From contig NZ_BAABWX010000001.1 of the NCBI RefSeq assembly GCF_040364665.1, positions 1,054,001 through 1,118,000 on the forward strand: a stretch of DNA of 64,000 nt, read 5' to 3'. Origin of the DNA: Cognatishimia sp. WU-CL00825 (lineage in GTDB: Bacteria; Pseudomonadota; Alphaproteobacteria; Rhodobacterales; Rhodobacteraceae). The notes beneath the pieces are model-generated. The model had not been told where the DNA came from. It ran no database searches and saw nothing but the letters and a program-made list of their open reading frames with translations. The position numbers and the translations under genes are program-made. Positions 19,589 through 29,400 of this stretch are shown here, one piece after another (the stretch's first letter is position 1; the number at the start of each line of letters is the position of its first letter).

Positions 19589-21558
19589 TCTGCGGGCACT
19601 CCCTGGGCTTTGTTCTTTTTGGCACCCGCTGCGACTCGGAACCTGCGATCAGCCAAGCTGAAACAGCCGCCCAGAGCCATCAACAACGTTCCAAGCCAGA
19701 TCCAATTGGTCAGAGGTTTGATATAGGTGCGCATGGTAAAGCCGCCATCATCTTGCGCGTCACCAATCACCACATAGACATCGCGCCAAACCCGGTAATC
19801 GATCGCCGCTTCGGTGGTGGGCATGGCTGCAACGGGGTAGACCCGTTTTTCAGGATGCAGCATCGCCACTTCGCTGCCGGCCTTGCGCAGGCGAACGTCA
19901 GCCATAGTTGAGAGGTAGTTTGGACCTGCAACATCCGCAACATTTTCCAAGGTTAGCTCATAGGCCCCAACCGTGAAGGGCTGGTTCAGATAGGCGACGC
20001 GAATGTCTTCTTGCTCCCAGGCCATCAGCCCTGAGATGCCAAACATAGTGATCCCCATTCCGCCATGCGCAATCGCCTTGCCCCAATCCGCACCCGGCAA
20101 CCGTTTGAGCCTTGCCAGCCGGGCGGTGATCCCGCCTTTGCCGGTGCGACCAAACAGATCGATAACGGCACCCAATACGATCCAGGTTGCCAGCAACAAG
20201 CCAACGGGACCCAGCAAGCTGCGGCCGGTTTGCAAAGTCCAAACCAGACCAGAAAGCGCGAGGGCAAAGATCAAGGCAGGTATGAGTTTTTTGGTGATCC
20301 GCCCTAGTTTAGCGCGTTTCCACGGCAACATCGCCCCGATGGGCAAAAGCGCCCCCAGGGCAATCATGAAGGGCGTGAAAGCCAGATTGAAAAAGGGCGG
20401 GCCGACGCTGAGCGTGCGCTGAAAGAACAGCTCTGAAACCAAGGGCCAAATTGTGCCGATAAAGACAACAAAACACGCCACCGCCAAAAGGATATTGTTA
20501 AGCACCAACATGCTTTCACGGCTGACAATACCAAACAGACCGCGCGCTTCCAGTGCGGTTGCGCGGGCGGCGTAAAGCATCAGCGCTCCGCCAACAAACA
20601 GGCCCAGAATGGCCAGAATAAAGATACCACGTTCGGGGTCATTGGCGAAGGCATGTACCGAGGTGATCACACCCGAGCGTACGATAAACGTGCCAATCAG
20701 CGAGAAGCCAAAGGCTAGGATCGCCAGCAGAATGGTCCAGCTTTTTAGGGATTCGCGTTTTTCTACGACAATGGCAGAGTGTAGCAATGCGGTGGCCAAA
20801 AGCCATGGCATGAACGACGCGTTTTCAACCGGATCCCAGAACCAAAACCCGCCCCAGCCCAGCTCGTAATAGGCCCACCAAGAGCCAAGCGCGATACCGA
20901 TGGTCAAAAAGATCCAAGCCGCAAGCGTCCATGGGCGCACCCACCGGCCCCAGGCGGCATCAACGCGGCCCTCGATCAGGGCGGCGACTGCAAACGAGAA
21001 CGCAAGGCTTAGACCGACATACCCAAGGTACAAAAACGGCGGGTGAAACGCGAGGCCGGGATCTTGCAGCAGCGGGTTCAATCCCAGCCCGTCAAAAGGC
21101 ACGTCTTTCATGCGTAAAAACGGATTAGACGTAAACAGGATGAAGGCAAAAAACGCAACCGCGACAGAGGATTGCACCGCAAGCGCGCGGGCACGCAATG
21201 TCGCAGGCAGATTGCCGCCAAACCAACTGAGACAGGCCCCAAAAAAGGTCAGGATCAGCAACCAAAGCAAGATCGACCCTTCGTGATTGCCCCAGACTCC
21301 GCTGATTTTATAGAGCAGCGGCTTCAGAGTGTGTGAATTGAGATAGACCAAGCGCACAGAAAAGTCAGAAACCACAAATGCGTGCGTCAACGCTGCAAAG
21401 GAAAACCCCGTCAAAAGGAATTGCGCCGTGGCGGCGGGTTCAGCCATGGCCATCCAGCCGGGCCAGCGTTTATGCGCCCCTATCAAAGGAACAATTGTCT
21501 GCACAATCGCAATGCAGGCGGCGAGGATAAGGGCGAAATGGCCGAGCTCTGTAATCAT
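19585..21558 (-). CDS. ccmF: Heme lyase subunit CcmF
   Basis: CcmF receives heme from CcmE and ligates it to apocytochrome c. The 657-residue protein has many membrane segments and the tryptophan-rich heme-handling signature WGGFWFWDPVENASFMPW, preceded by GSWWAYYELG. HPPFLYLGYVG supplies a conserved His. I chose ATG at 21556-21558, giving MITELGHFALIL, the normal family start; a TTG ten codons upstream is also open. No strong ribosome site precedes either. Seventy-nine bases separate it from the holin-like gene upstream, which is an unusual neighbour for ccmF. Confidence 0.95.
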   Translation of the reverse strand: MITELGHFALILAACIAIVQTIVPLIGAHKRWPGWMAMAEPAATAQFLLTGFSFAALTHAFVVSDFSVRLVYLNSHTLKPLLYKISGVWGNHEGSILLWLLILTFFGACLSWFGGNLPATLRARALAVQSSVAVAFFAFILFTSNPFLRMKDVPFDGLGLNPLLQDPGLAFHPPFLYLGYVGLSLAFSFAVAALIEGRVDAAWGRWVRPWTLAAWIFLTIGIALGSWWAYYELGWGGFWFWDPVENASFMPWLLATALLHSAIVVEKRESLKSWTILLAILAFGFSLIGTFIVRSGVITSVHAFANDPERGIFILAILGLFVGGALMLYAARATALEARGLFGIVSRESMLVLNNILLAVACFVVFIGTIWPLVSELFFQRTLSVGPPFFNLAFTPFMIALGALLPIGAMLPWKRAKLGRITKKLIPALIFALALSGLVWTLQTGRSLLGPVGLLLATWIVLGAVIDLFGRTGKGGITARLARLKRLPGADWGKAIAHGGMGITMFGISGLMAWEQEDIRVAYLNQPFTVGAYELTLENVADVAGPNYLSTMADVRLRKAGSEVAMLHPEKRVYPVAAMPTTEAAIDYRVWRDVYVVIGDAQDDGGFTMRTYIKPLTNWIWLGTLLMALGGCFSLADRRFRVAAGAKKNKAQGVPAE

Positions 21559-21637
21559 GCTTTGGATATACGCCTGTGCGACCGACAAGCCAATTCAAAT
21601 CGACGTGCAGATGCGCTGCGATGTGTCGCGGGATGCG

Positions 21638-22210
21638 TTATTCTTGGCGTTGTTTGGCGCGCCAATCTTCTAGCGCTGGATTGTCCCCCGATTTTGGAAG
21701 CGGCGCATCGGTCTGTGCTATCTTACTTGAGATTTGCTGCGGGGACGGATGTGGCTCTGCCTCACGGAGAACTTGCAACAAGCGTTGGTTTTGAGACAAG
21801 TTTCGCAGCATATTTCTCTGAAATTCCTGGCCTTTCATCTGGTGACGTGCGCCAAAATAGAAGCTGACAACAACTCCGAGCAACCACCATAGCGGGTCTG
21901 GCACCAGCGCAATGCCCTGCATCCGCAATGCAAATCCTTGGGGATTGATCATGGCGGCGGTAAATAGCCCCAAACAGCCCAATGCCATCATGGGTCTGGG
22001 CAATCGATTGACCGCATCCATGAAACGATCAAATCGACCGCGTTGTCCCGGAAGAAACTCTGCTGCAAATTGCGACAAGGCCTGTTCCCGACCTTGGTGA
22101 TCGCGGGTCGCGCCAGATTCAGTATTTTCACGAAATACTTCGGCTGTCTCGCGCAACACATTGCGGCCATTGCCAAAAATCAGGTCAAATAGCGACGTTA
22201 TTAACCCCAT
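21638..22210 (-). CDS. Holin family protein of the gene-transfer-agent release type
   Basis: A 190-residue protein with a charged N-terminal region, two clear membrane segments at about residues 72-90 and 100-120 (LVPDPLWWLLGVVVSFYFGARHQMKG contains the second in part), and a polar tail. The pattern fits the Pfam family named GTA holin 3TM, known from release of the Rhodobacter capsulatus gene transfer agent; this match is from memory of the family. Holins make membrane lesions that let muramidases reach the wall. Its ATG (22208-22210) lies inside the end of the muramidase gene, overlapping by 10 bases, with AAGGAC as ribosome site. The pair is therefore translated together. Confidence 0.82.
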   Translation of the reverse strand: MGLITSLFDLIFGNGRNVLRETAEVFRENTESGATRDHQGREQALSQFAAEFLPGQRGRFDRFMDAVNRLPRPMMALGCLGLFTAAMINPQGFALRMQGIALVPDPLWWLLGVVVSFYFGARHQMKGQEFQRNMLRNLSQNQRLLQVLREAEPHPSPQQISSKIAQTDAPLPKSGDNPALEDWRAKQRQE

Positions 22211-22812
22211 GCTGATGTCCTTTTTGAAAATTCATCTTGGCTGAGGTGATAGCGGCGCGAGATAAAAGCCTCGGCGCGTATTATCCAGCCGCCTTTGTTA
22301 CCTGCGCGTGTGCGGGCGTATTTACGGGACGCAGGGCGCGCATCCGCCAGTTTGAAATAGAAATTCCTGCGCGCAATTCCATAGGCGTCAACGATGTGAT
22401 CTGGGGCCAGAGCCACCGCGGTTTCTGCGGCTGCAATGGTGTTGGGGCCGATCTTGCCATCGACGGAAATTTCCTGACCCATCTGACACAACAACTGCTG
22501 CAAGATCTTGACCGCATTGGCCCCGGAATTCACCTGCATATCAAACACGCTAGCCCGCAGCGCTTTGGGTAAAGCAGCGATTCCCGGCTGTTCATAATAG
22601 TGACGTAAAAAGATATCGACGGCTTGGCGGCGGGTGAGTTTTGCGACATCTGTTTGATCGATTTTACCATCTTTGTTGACGTCCAAACCCAACCTGCGCA
22701 ACGTGCCAATTGTCACGCCAAAATTTGTCGCCCCACCCGGATCATGCGGGTCATCTACAAAGCCGCCTTCGCGGTTAACGATTTCTTCTGCGATTTGCCT
22801 TGCGGTTTTCAT
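22201..22812 (-). CDS. Glycoside hydrolase family 108 N-acetylmuramidase (endolysin-type) with EF-hand-like loop
   Basis: A 203-residue cell-wall lytic enzyme. The N-terminus carries the GH108 catalytic motif, NREGGFVDDPHDPGGATNFG, with the glutamate in REGGF; the C-terminal half (GKIGPNTIAAAE, YARTRAGNKGGWIIRAEAF) matches the peptidoglycan-binding part of this family. No signal peptide is visible, so access to the wall would need a holin, and one is encoded immediately downstream. Residues near 45-56 read DVNKDGKIDQTD, a canonical EF-hand calcium loop. An AAGGA ribosome site lies seven bases ahead of ATG 22810-22812. A hairpin terminator separates it from ccmE. Confidence 0.88.
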   Translation of the reverse strand: MKTARQIAEEIVNREGGFVDDPHDPGGATNFGVTIGTLRRLGLDVNKDGKIDQTDVAKLTRRQAVDIFLRHYYEQPGIAALPKALRASVFDMQVNSGANAVKILQQLLCQMGQEISVDGKIGPNTIAAAETAVALAPDHIVDAYGIARRNFYFKLADARPASRKYARTRAGNKGGWIIRAEAFISRRYHLSQDEFSKRTSAWG

Positions 22813-22905
22813 GAGCTGTCCTTTGACGGTTACACATGAAAACTTGCTAGGGATTGGTTAAAGCGCCACCTGCATGCCGCTCTGTAGATTGGCAACGGCA
22901 CATGC

Positions 22906-22938
22906 AAAAAGGGCCAGCGGAATACGCCAGCCCTTTTT
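22906..22938 (-). terminator. Bidirectional-looking terminator after ccmE
   Basis: AAAAAGGGC at 22906-22914 pairs with GCCCTTTTT at 22930-22938, with an inner GCG/CGC pairing and five-base loop. On the reverse strand the stem ends in five T, 20 bases after the ccmE stop. It should end argC-ccmE transcription before the muramidase gene. Confidence 0.82.
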
Positions 22939-22957
22939 CTTTAGATCAGTATGAAGC

Positions 22958-23407
22958 CTAGGACTCTGTTTCTGGCTCGACATAGACGCCTTGTTCTTTG
23001 AGGGCGTCGATCACCTCTTTAGGCATGTATGTTTCATCGTGTTTTGCCAAAATTTCAGAGGCTTGGAAGGTGCCGTCGATGTATCGACCCGTGCCGATCA
23101 TTCCCTGATTTTCTTCAAACAGGTCAGGCAATACGCCGGTGAAAGCCACATTCACGATGCCGCCGCCGTCAGTCACGCGAAAGGTGATGGTGTCACCCTG
23201 CCCGCGCACCAAAGAGCCTTCTTGGACAAGGCCCCCAATGCGGAAGACTTCGTTGGCGGCCGGTGGTTCTGCAATCACCTGAGTTGGAGACCGGAAAAAG
23301 TTAATGCCATCGCGCATCGCGTAGCCGATCAACGCAGTTGACAGCGCCAAGGACACAACAGCCAAGGCAATCACTTGTATGCGACGTTTCTTTTTCAGGC
23401 TTTTCAT
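22958..23407 (-). CDS. ccmE: Periplasmic heme chaperone CcmE
   Basis: CcmE binds heme covalently in the periplasm and hands it to CcmF. The 149-residue protein has a basic start and one membrane segment (about residues 11-29), an OB-fold domain (FRIGGLVQEGSLVRG), and the heme-binding His in ASEILAKHDETYMP. An AGGAGAGGG ribosome site precedes ATG 23405-23407. It lies 31 bases after argC and is followed by a terminator, so argC-ccmE looks like one unit. Confidence 0.96.
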   Translation of the reverse strand: MKSLKKKRRIQVIALAVVSLALSTALIGYAMRDGINFFRSPTQVIAEPPAANEVFRIGGLVQEGSLVRGQGDTITFRVTDGGGIVNVAFTGVLPDLFEENQGMIGTGRYIDGTFQASEILAKHDETYMPKEVIDALKEQGVYVEPETES

Positions 23408-23438
23408 CGCCCTCTCCTTTGGTTTTCAGCCCTGCCCT

Positions 23439-24467
23439 TTAAGGGAAACAGGGTGCCAGCATCAAGCCAGCGGTCTCTTCTTCACCTAACATCAAGTTGG
23501 CATTTTGCAACGCCTGGCCACTTGAGCCTTTGGTGAGGTTATCAAGTGCCGCAATCACAATGGCACGGCCGTCGATGCGGTCGGCGACAACACCGATGTG
23601 ACAGAAGTTGCTGCCGCGCACATGGCGCGTGCTTGGGGCTTGACCATAGGGTAGCATTTCGATGAATGGCTCATCTGCATAACTGGCAACCAATGTGTCA
23701 TAGATCACCTGAGCATCTCCTTGCACATAGACGGTTGCAAGAATGCCGCGGTTCGCTGGCACCAGATGCGGCGTGAACTGCACTTTGACGGGACGGCCCG
23801 CAAGCGCGCTGAACTCTTGGTCAAACTCGCCCAAATGGCGGTGTGTGCCGCCAATGGCATAGGCGTGATATCCTTCGCTAAGCTCGGCATGCAGCAGGTT
23901 TTCCTTAAGTGAACGTCCTGCGCCGGATACTGCACATTTTAGGTCAAGAATGATCTGATCTAGATCAATCACTCCGGCGGCGATCAGTGGCCGCAAAGCA
24001 TATTGGCCGGTGGCCGCATTACAGCCCGTGCCGGCCACCAAACGCGCGGTCTTGATGTCGTCCCGGTAAAACTCGGTCAACCCATAGACCGCTTCGGCCT
24101 GCTGCTGAAGCGCATCATGCTGCCCGCCATACCATTTGACGTATTCTTCTGGATCACGCAGCCGGAAGTCAGCTGACAGATCAACGATTTTCACCGTTTC
24201 CGGCAGCTCGCGGATAACCTTTTGGCTAGTGGCATGTGGCAGGCCACAAAACACCAAATCAACTGCGGAAAAGTCGATCTCTTCGATCTTGACGAGGTCC
24301 GGCAAGTCTAGGTGACGCAAATGCGGAAAGACATCAGCCATGGCCATGCCCGCTTTGGAATTTGCGGCAAGCGCCACGATTTGCATCGAGGGATGTGTGG
24401 AAATCAAACGGACCAATTCGGCACCGGTATAGCCACTGGCACCCAGAATTGCGATTTTATGGGTCAT
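23439..24467 (-). CDS. argC: N-acetyl-gamma-glutamyl-phosphate reductase
   Basis: ArgC reduces N-acetylglutamyl phosphate with NADPH in arginine synthesis. The 342-residue protein begins [19 protein letters not shown], the nucleotide-binding loop, and shows GLPHATSQ and LSADFRLRD. The catalytic Cys is in [17 protein letters not shown] where many homologs have PGCYPT; the Cys is kept. [10 protein letters not shown] follows later. ATG 24465-24467 gives the family start, although the frame is open 11 codons further. It is upstream of ccmE in the same direction. Confidence 0.95.
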   Translation of the reverse strand: MTHKIAILGASGYTGAELVRLISTHPSMQIVALAANSKAGMAMADVFPHLRHLDLPDLVKIEEIDFSAVDLVFCGLPHATSQKVIRELPETVKIVDLSADFRLRDPEEYVKWYGGQHDALQQQAEAVYGLTEFYRDDIKTARLVAGTGCNAATGQYALRPLIAAGVIDLDQIILDLKCAVSGAGRSLKENLLHAELSEGYHAYAIGGTHRHLGEFDQEFSALAGRPVKVQFTPHLVPANRGILATVYVQGDAQVIYDTLVASYADEPFIEMLPYGQAPSTRHVRGSNFCHIGVVADRIDGRAIVIAALDNLTKGSSGQALQNANLMLGEEETAGLMLAPCFP

Positions 24468-24574
24468 AATTGCCCTACCTTTATCGTTTAGCACAGACAC
24501 AATGCGCCCATGATCAGCCCCTTTGAGGCCAGAATGTCGAATTAGCAGTTATTTACGGCGCGCCGCCGGTTTCA

Positions 24575-25387
24575 TCAAGCCGCAGTGAATTCGATGCGTC
24601 GTCGCAAGAATTGTGTTGCTCGGTCAGAAACCTGGCCAGGATCGCCAGTTGTCAGGAATATGTTTTCCGTGCCGCTGCCGCGCATTTTCGGGTGACGTTC
24701 AAGATAGTCGCTGAGACTGTCCGCCACCAAATTGGCTTGGCTATAGACTTTGACATGTGCGCCCAATGCGTCCTGAAAGGTCTGTTGCATCAAAGGATAA
24801 TGCGTGCAGCCAAGGATCGCGGCCTCTGGCTCTGGCATTTTTCGGGTCAAGGCGCTGACATGGCTGCGCACCAAAGCTTCGGCCAAGATCAAATCGCCGT
24901 CTTCGATGGCATCGACCACACCGCCACAGGCCTGCGCTTCGACGTCCACACCGATGGCGCGAAAGGCCAATTCGCGTTGAAACGCACGGCTTGAAACGGT
25001 TGCAGGAGTGGCAAACAGAGCCACATGTTTCACCGCCACTTCGCGCGGCGGGCTGTTGTCGCCCCACTCGCGTTCGGTCATGGCTTCGATCAAAGGCACA
25101 AATACGCCCAACACCCGTTTGTCCTCGGGCAGCCAGCGTTCTTGCATACGGCGCAGTGCGGCCGCGCTGGCCGTGTTACATGCCAAGATCACCAAATCAC
25201 AGCCCGCGTCCCACAGACGTTCTACGGCAAAAGTGGTTTTTTCAAAGATATCGTCAGCGTCGCGCACGCCATAGGGCGCATGAGCATTATCGCCAAAATA
25301 CACCAATGGGACGTCAGGCAAACGTTTGCTTACTGCGTCATATACAGTCAGGCCGCCCAAGCCACTGTCAAAAATTCCTACTGCCAT
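24575..25387 (-). CDS. murI: Glutamate racemase
   Basis: MurI makes D-glutamate for peptidoglycan. The 270-residue enzyme shows [28 protein letters not shown], and both catalytic cysteines in [11 protein letters not shown] and [16 protein letters not shown] precedes ATG 25385-25387. It lies between the acyltransferase gene upstream and argC downstream (107 bases), all on the reverse strand. Confidence 0.96.
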   Translation of the reverse strand: MAVGIFDSGLGGLTVYDAVSKRLPDVPLVYFGDNAHAPYGVRDADDIFEKTTFAVERLWDAGCDLVILACNTASAAALRRMQERWLPEDKRVLGVFVPLIEAMTEREWGDNSPPREVAVKHVALFATPATVSSRAFQRELAFRAIGVDVEAQACGGVVDAIEDGDLILAEALVRSHVSALTRKMPEPEAAILGCTHYPLMQQTFQDALGAHVKVYSQANLVADSLSDYLERHPKMRGSGTENIFLTTGDPGQVSDRATQFLRRRIEFTAA

Positions 25388-25410
25388 CTTTGCGCCCCTT
25401 AGATCAAGGT

Positions 25411-26304
25411 CTATTTATGAGACTTTGCGTCCCGATATTTCTCTTCGAATTCAAACCCATATGGGACCGACCCACCCGAATTTGGAGACAGAGCATAGGT
25501 CTGTTGCCGAAGGAAGTCCATGAGGCCTTTGGTATCGTGTGCACGTTGATCAAGCGCGGCGCGTTCGATGGGTTTGCCAACAATGATACGCACGGGGCCG
25601 TCTACCCGGCGCTTAAATTCCCTGATTAAAAAACCCATGCGCAATGTATAGTGAAGATGGCTGGCCACTTGAAACAAGCGCGAGGTGGTGCCGTCAAAAT
25701 AAATGGGCACAACCTGTGCATTGGATTTTGCGACCATGCGGGCGGTAAAGCCACGCCAGACCGGATCAAACGCAGGACCAAAGGGGCGCGCTGCGGTGCT
25801 TACGGTGCCACCAGGAAAGATTCCAATGGCCCCGCCGTCTTTCAGGAAATCAAGCGCGGCTTTTCGAGTGTTAAGGTTCAAGCGCATCGCTTCTTTTGAA
25901 TTGTCAAAGCTGATTGGCAAGATGATGCGATTTAAGGCGTCGGCTTTGCGAAAGACCTGATGTGCCAAAATGCGAAACTCGCCGCGCAGCTCGGTCAATA
26001 TTTGTCCCATCATCAGACCATCCAAAATGCCATAAGGATGATTAGCCACCAGAATCAAAGGCCCGCTGTTTGGGATCGCATCCAGCGATCCGCCCATAAT
26101 TTCAAGTTTCAAGCCGTAACGTTCAACCATGATCTGCCAAAAATCCCGGCCCATCGCGACTTCGTTCTCATAGCCTTGCGCGCGCTTTATCAGGCCAATA
26201 CGACCTGTGGTGTTTTCCATCAGTTTGATCATCATGCGCCCGGCCCCAGTAGAGGCTGAATGGGCATAACTGATATCTCTTATGACTTCACGTTGCGAAG
26301 ACAT
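25411..26304 (-). CDS. Lysophospholipid acyltransferase family protein (PlsC-like)
   Basis: A 297-residue protein with the acyltransferase box [14 protein letters not shown] (NHxxxxD) near residue 95 and the acceptor-binding box [11 protein letters not shown]. Such enzymes transfer acyl chains to lysophospholipids or related glycerol or amino lipids at the inner membrane. There is no clear membrane segment. Specific substrate, for example phosphatidic acid or ornithine lipid, cannot be decided. ATG 26302-26304 is chosen because AAGGGAG lies just upstream. It precedes murI by 23 bases, suggesting co-transcription. Confidence 0.85.
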   Translation of the reverse strand: MSSQREVIRDISYAHSASTGAGRMMIKLMENTTGRIGLIKRAQGYENEVAMGRDFWQIMVERYGLKLEIMGGSLDAIPNSGPLILVANHPYGILDGLMMGQILTELRGEFRILAHQVFRKADALNRIILPISFDNSKEAMRLNLNTRKAALDFLKDGGAIGIFPGGTVSTAARPFGPAFDPVWRGFTARMVAKSNAQVVPIYFDGTTSRLFQVASHLHYTLRMGFLIREFKRRVDGPVRIIVGKPIERAALDQRAHDTKGLMDFLRQQTYALSPNSGGSVPYGFEFEEKYRDAKSHK

Positions 26305-26356
26305 ATGGCTCCCTTTCAGATTTCCCCATTGCATAGGTTGCCATCAGAAACGCGAA

Positions 26357-26376
26357 CAGCCCCAAAAATGGGGCTG
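26357..26376 (-). terminator. Hairpin after the indolepyruvate oxidoreductase gene
   Basis: CAGCCCC at 26357-26363 pairs with GGGGCTG at 26370-26376 across a six-base loop, 32 bases after the stop of the oxidoreductase gene. There is no good T-run, so efficiency is uncertain. Confidence 0.45.
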
Positions 26377-26407
26377 CTGCAGTTTGAACTAAAAAGTTGT
26401 TAGAAAA

Positions 26408-29400
26408 TCACTCTGCGGCGTGCACCACCTTGAGAGGCTGGCGCAGTTCTGCCAACAGGCCTTCGCGCATTTTGGCGGCTTTTGCCTCGTTTGCAGCCTT
26501 TACCGGACCATACCCTTTGATCTGTTTGGGCAATTCAGCCAGCGCAATCGCAGCGGCCGGCGCGTCCGTGCCAAATGTTTTAATCACATCAGCCATGTCG
26601 GCTTCGTATTGCTTGATCAAAGCGCGTTCCATGCGGCGTTCTTCGGTTCTGCCGAAAACGTCAAACGGTGTGCCGCGCAATCTTTTCATTTTGGCCAAGA
26701 GTTTGAACCAACGCAGCATACCTTCGCCAAACTCTTTCTTTTCAGGACGCCCGTTTGCTCCTTGTTTGGCGAGCAACGGTGGTGACAGAGAAAACGTCAT
26801 CTTAATATCACCATCAAACTGCGCATCAACTTTTGCGCGAGTTTCCAAGTGCAGACGCGCCACTTCGTATTCGTCTTTGTATGTCAGCAGCTTGTGGTAA
26901 CCTACAGCGACGGCCTCTTTTAGATCTTCATCGTCAATTGTCGCCAGCAGTTTGTGATACTTTGCCGCCAAGGCTTTGCCCTGATACTTGACCAGATGCT
27001 TTACGCGGAAGGCGATTTTATCGTCTAGCGTCTTGGGCAACGCCAGTACGGTTGGGGCCAGAAGCTCCGCAACATCCTGAGGGAACAAAACCGACCAACG
27101 GCCAACTTCAAAGGCCCGTAAATTGGCATCGACCTTGGCCCCGTTCAATTTGATCGCGGCAATAATTGCCTCGCGGCTGACGGGGATCAATCCGCGCTGC
27201 CAGGTCGCTCCGAAAATCATCATGTTGGAATAAATCGAATCCCCCATAATTACGCGGGCCAATTCCGAAGCATCAAACAGCGTCAATCCGTCTTTTAGGC
27301 GCGCCTGCAGCGCCAAGGCCAAACGATCACCGGGGATCTTAAATTCAGCGTCTCGGGTGAAATCACCTGTGACAATCTCGTGGCTGTTGACCACTGCGCC
27401 TGTGCGATTGATCGAGGTTAAACCAAGGGTTTTTGCCGCCGCGCTAACCACAAGGTCACCACCAATCAACGCATCACATTCACCTGTGGCGACCCGAATG
27501 GCACTGATGGCGTCTGGGGTTTCCGCCAAACGACAGTGGATATGCACCGCACCGCCCTTTTGCGCGAGACCGGCCATTTCCATCATGCCTGCGGCCTTGC
27601 CATCAATCTGTGCAGACTGAGCAAGCACCGCGCCAATGGTTACAATCCCTGTGCCGCCTACCCCGGTCATCACCACATTATGCGTGCCCTCAATCGGCTT
27701 GATATCTGGCTCTGGCATATCGGGCAGTTGCAGGCTGGCTGTTGATTCTTTTTTGATTTTGGCCCCGCTGAGGGTCACAAAAGACGGGCAGAAGCCATTT
27801 ACGCAGCTGAAATCTTTGTTGCAGCTTGATTGATCGATGCCGCGTTTGGTGCCCAATTCGGTTTCAACCGGAACAATAGACACACAGTTTGATTGTACAC
27901 CGCAATCGCCACACCCTTCGCAGACATCCGTATTGATAAAGACACGTTTGTCTGGATCTGGGAATTTGCCCCGCTTGCGGCGGCGGCGTTTTTCATTGGC
28001 ACAGGTCTGCACATAGATGATGGCCGAGACACCTGGGATGGTTTTCATCTTGTCCTGAACCGCCATGAATTCAGCGCGTTCATGGATCATCAAACCAGTT
28101 GGAAATTGTTTAAGGTCCAACTCTTCTTTTTCATCATAGACCAGAGCAATGTTTTTCACACCCATTGCCTGCAACTCTCGGGCAATTTGCGGTGCGTCAA
28201 GACCGCCATCAATCGGTTGGCCGCCCGTCATCGCCACCGCATCATTGTACAAAATTTTGTAGGTGATGTTGGTGCCTGCAACCAAAGCTGCGCGGATCGC
28301 AAGGCTGCCAGAGTGAGTATAGGTCCCGTCGCCAAGGTTTTGAAAGATGTGGTCGCGTTTTGAAAATGGGGCTTCGCCAACCCAATTGACGCCTTCGCCG
28401 CCCATCTGGGTAAAGCCAACCGAATTGCGGTCCATCCATTGCACCATATAGTGGCAGCCAATTCCGGCCCCGCCACGGCTGCCATCTGGCACTCGGGTCG
28501 ACGTATTGTGCGGACAGCCAGAACAATAATGTGGCACCCGGTTTGCCAGATCTTCGGCATTGTCAGCGCGTTGGGCTGCCTCAAGGCTCTCAAGCCCTGA
28601 TTTAACTGAATCAGTGCCGCGGCCTTCTTCGATCAAAATGCCACCGATTTTTTGCGCAATCATGATCGGGTCAAGCGCACCACGGGTTGGGAACAACTCT
28701 TCGGCGTGCATGCCGCCCGCACCACCTTTGTACCATCCGTATACACGGCGGCCTTTGCGGTCGTCAAAAATCGCTTCTTTGACCTGAACTTCGATCAATT
28801 TGCGTTTTTCTTCAACGATCACAATCAAATCAAGCCCATCGGCCCAATCATTGAAGCCCTTCATATCCAACGGAAAAGTCTGACCTATCTTATAGGTCGT
28901 GACACCGAGCCGCTCTGCTTCTGTAGCGTCGATGCCCAGCAACGACATCGCGTGGTTTAGATCCAGCCAGTTTTTACCAGCCGCTGCAAAACCGATTTTG
29001 GCACCGGGTTTGCCCCATACCCGTTTGTCCATTTTGTTAGCATGAGAAAACGCTTCAGCAGCAAAACGCTTGTAATCAATCATGCGGGTTTCTTGGTCGT
29101 GTGGCGTATCGGGGGTACGAATATTCAGGCCACCCAAAGGCATTTCAAATTCGGGCGTCACAATTTCCATGCGGTCGATATTGCCGTCGATAACAGACGT
29201 CGCTTCGATGGTGTCTTTCATTGTCTTAAGACCAACCCAGACGCCGGCAAATCGCGACAAGGCCAAGCCATAAAGCCCGTAGTCGATGATTTCCTGCACA
29301 CCTGCCGGAGACACAACGGGCATATAGGCATCCACCAAAGCCCATTCGGACTGATGCAAAACGGTCGAGCTTTCCCCGGTGTGGTCATCGCCCAATGCCA

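Noticed and set aside
22840..22875. Possible CtrA site (TTAA-N7-TTAA) before the muramidase gene
   Set aside because: Only one TTAA (22858-22861) is present; the partner position on one side reads CTAG. A half-site is too weak to call.
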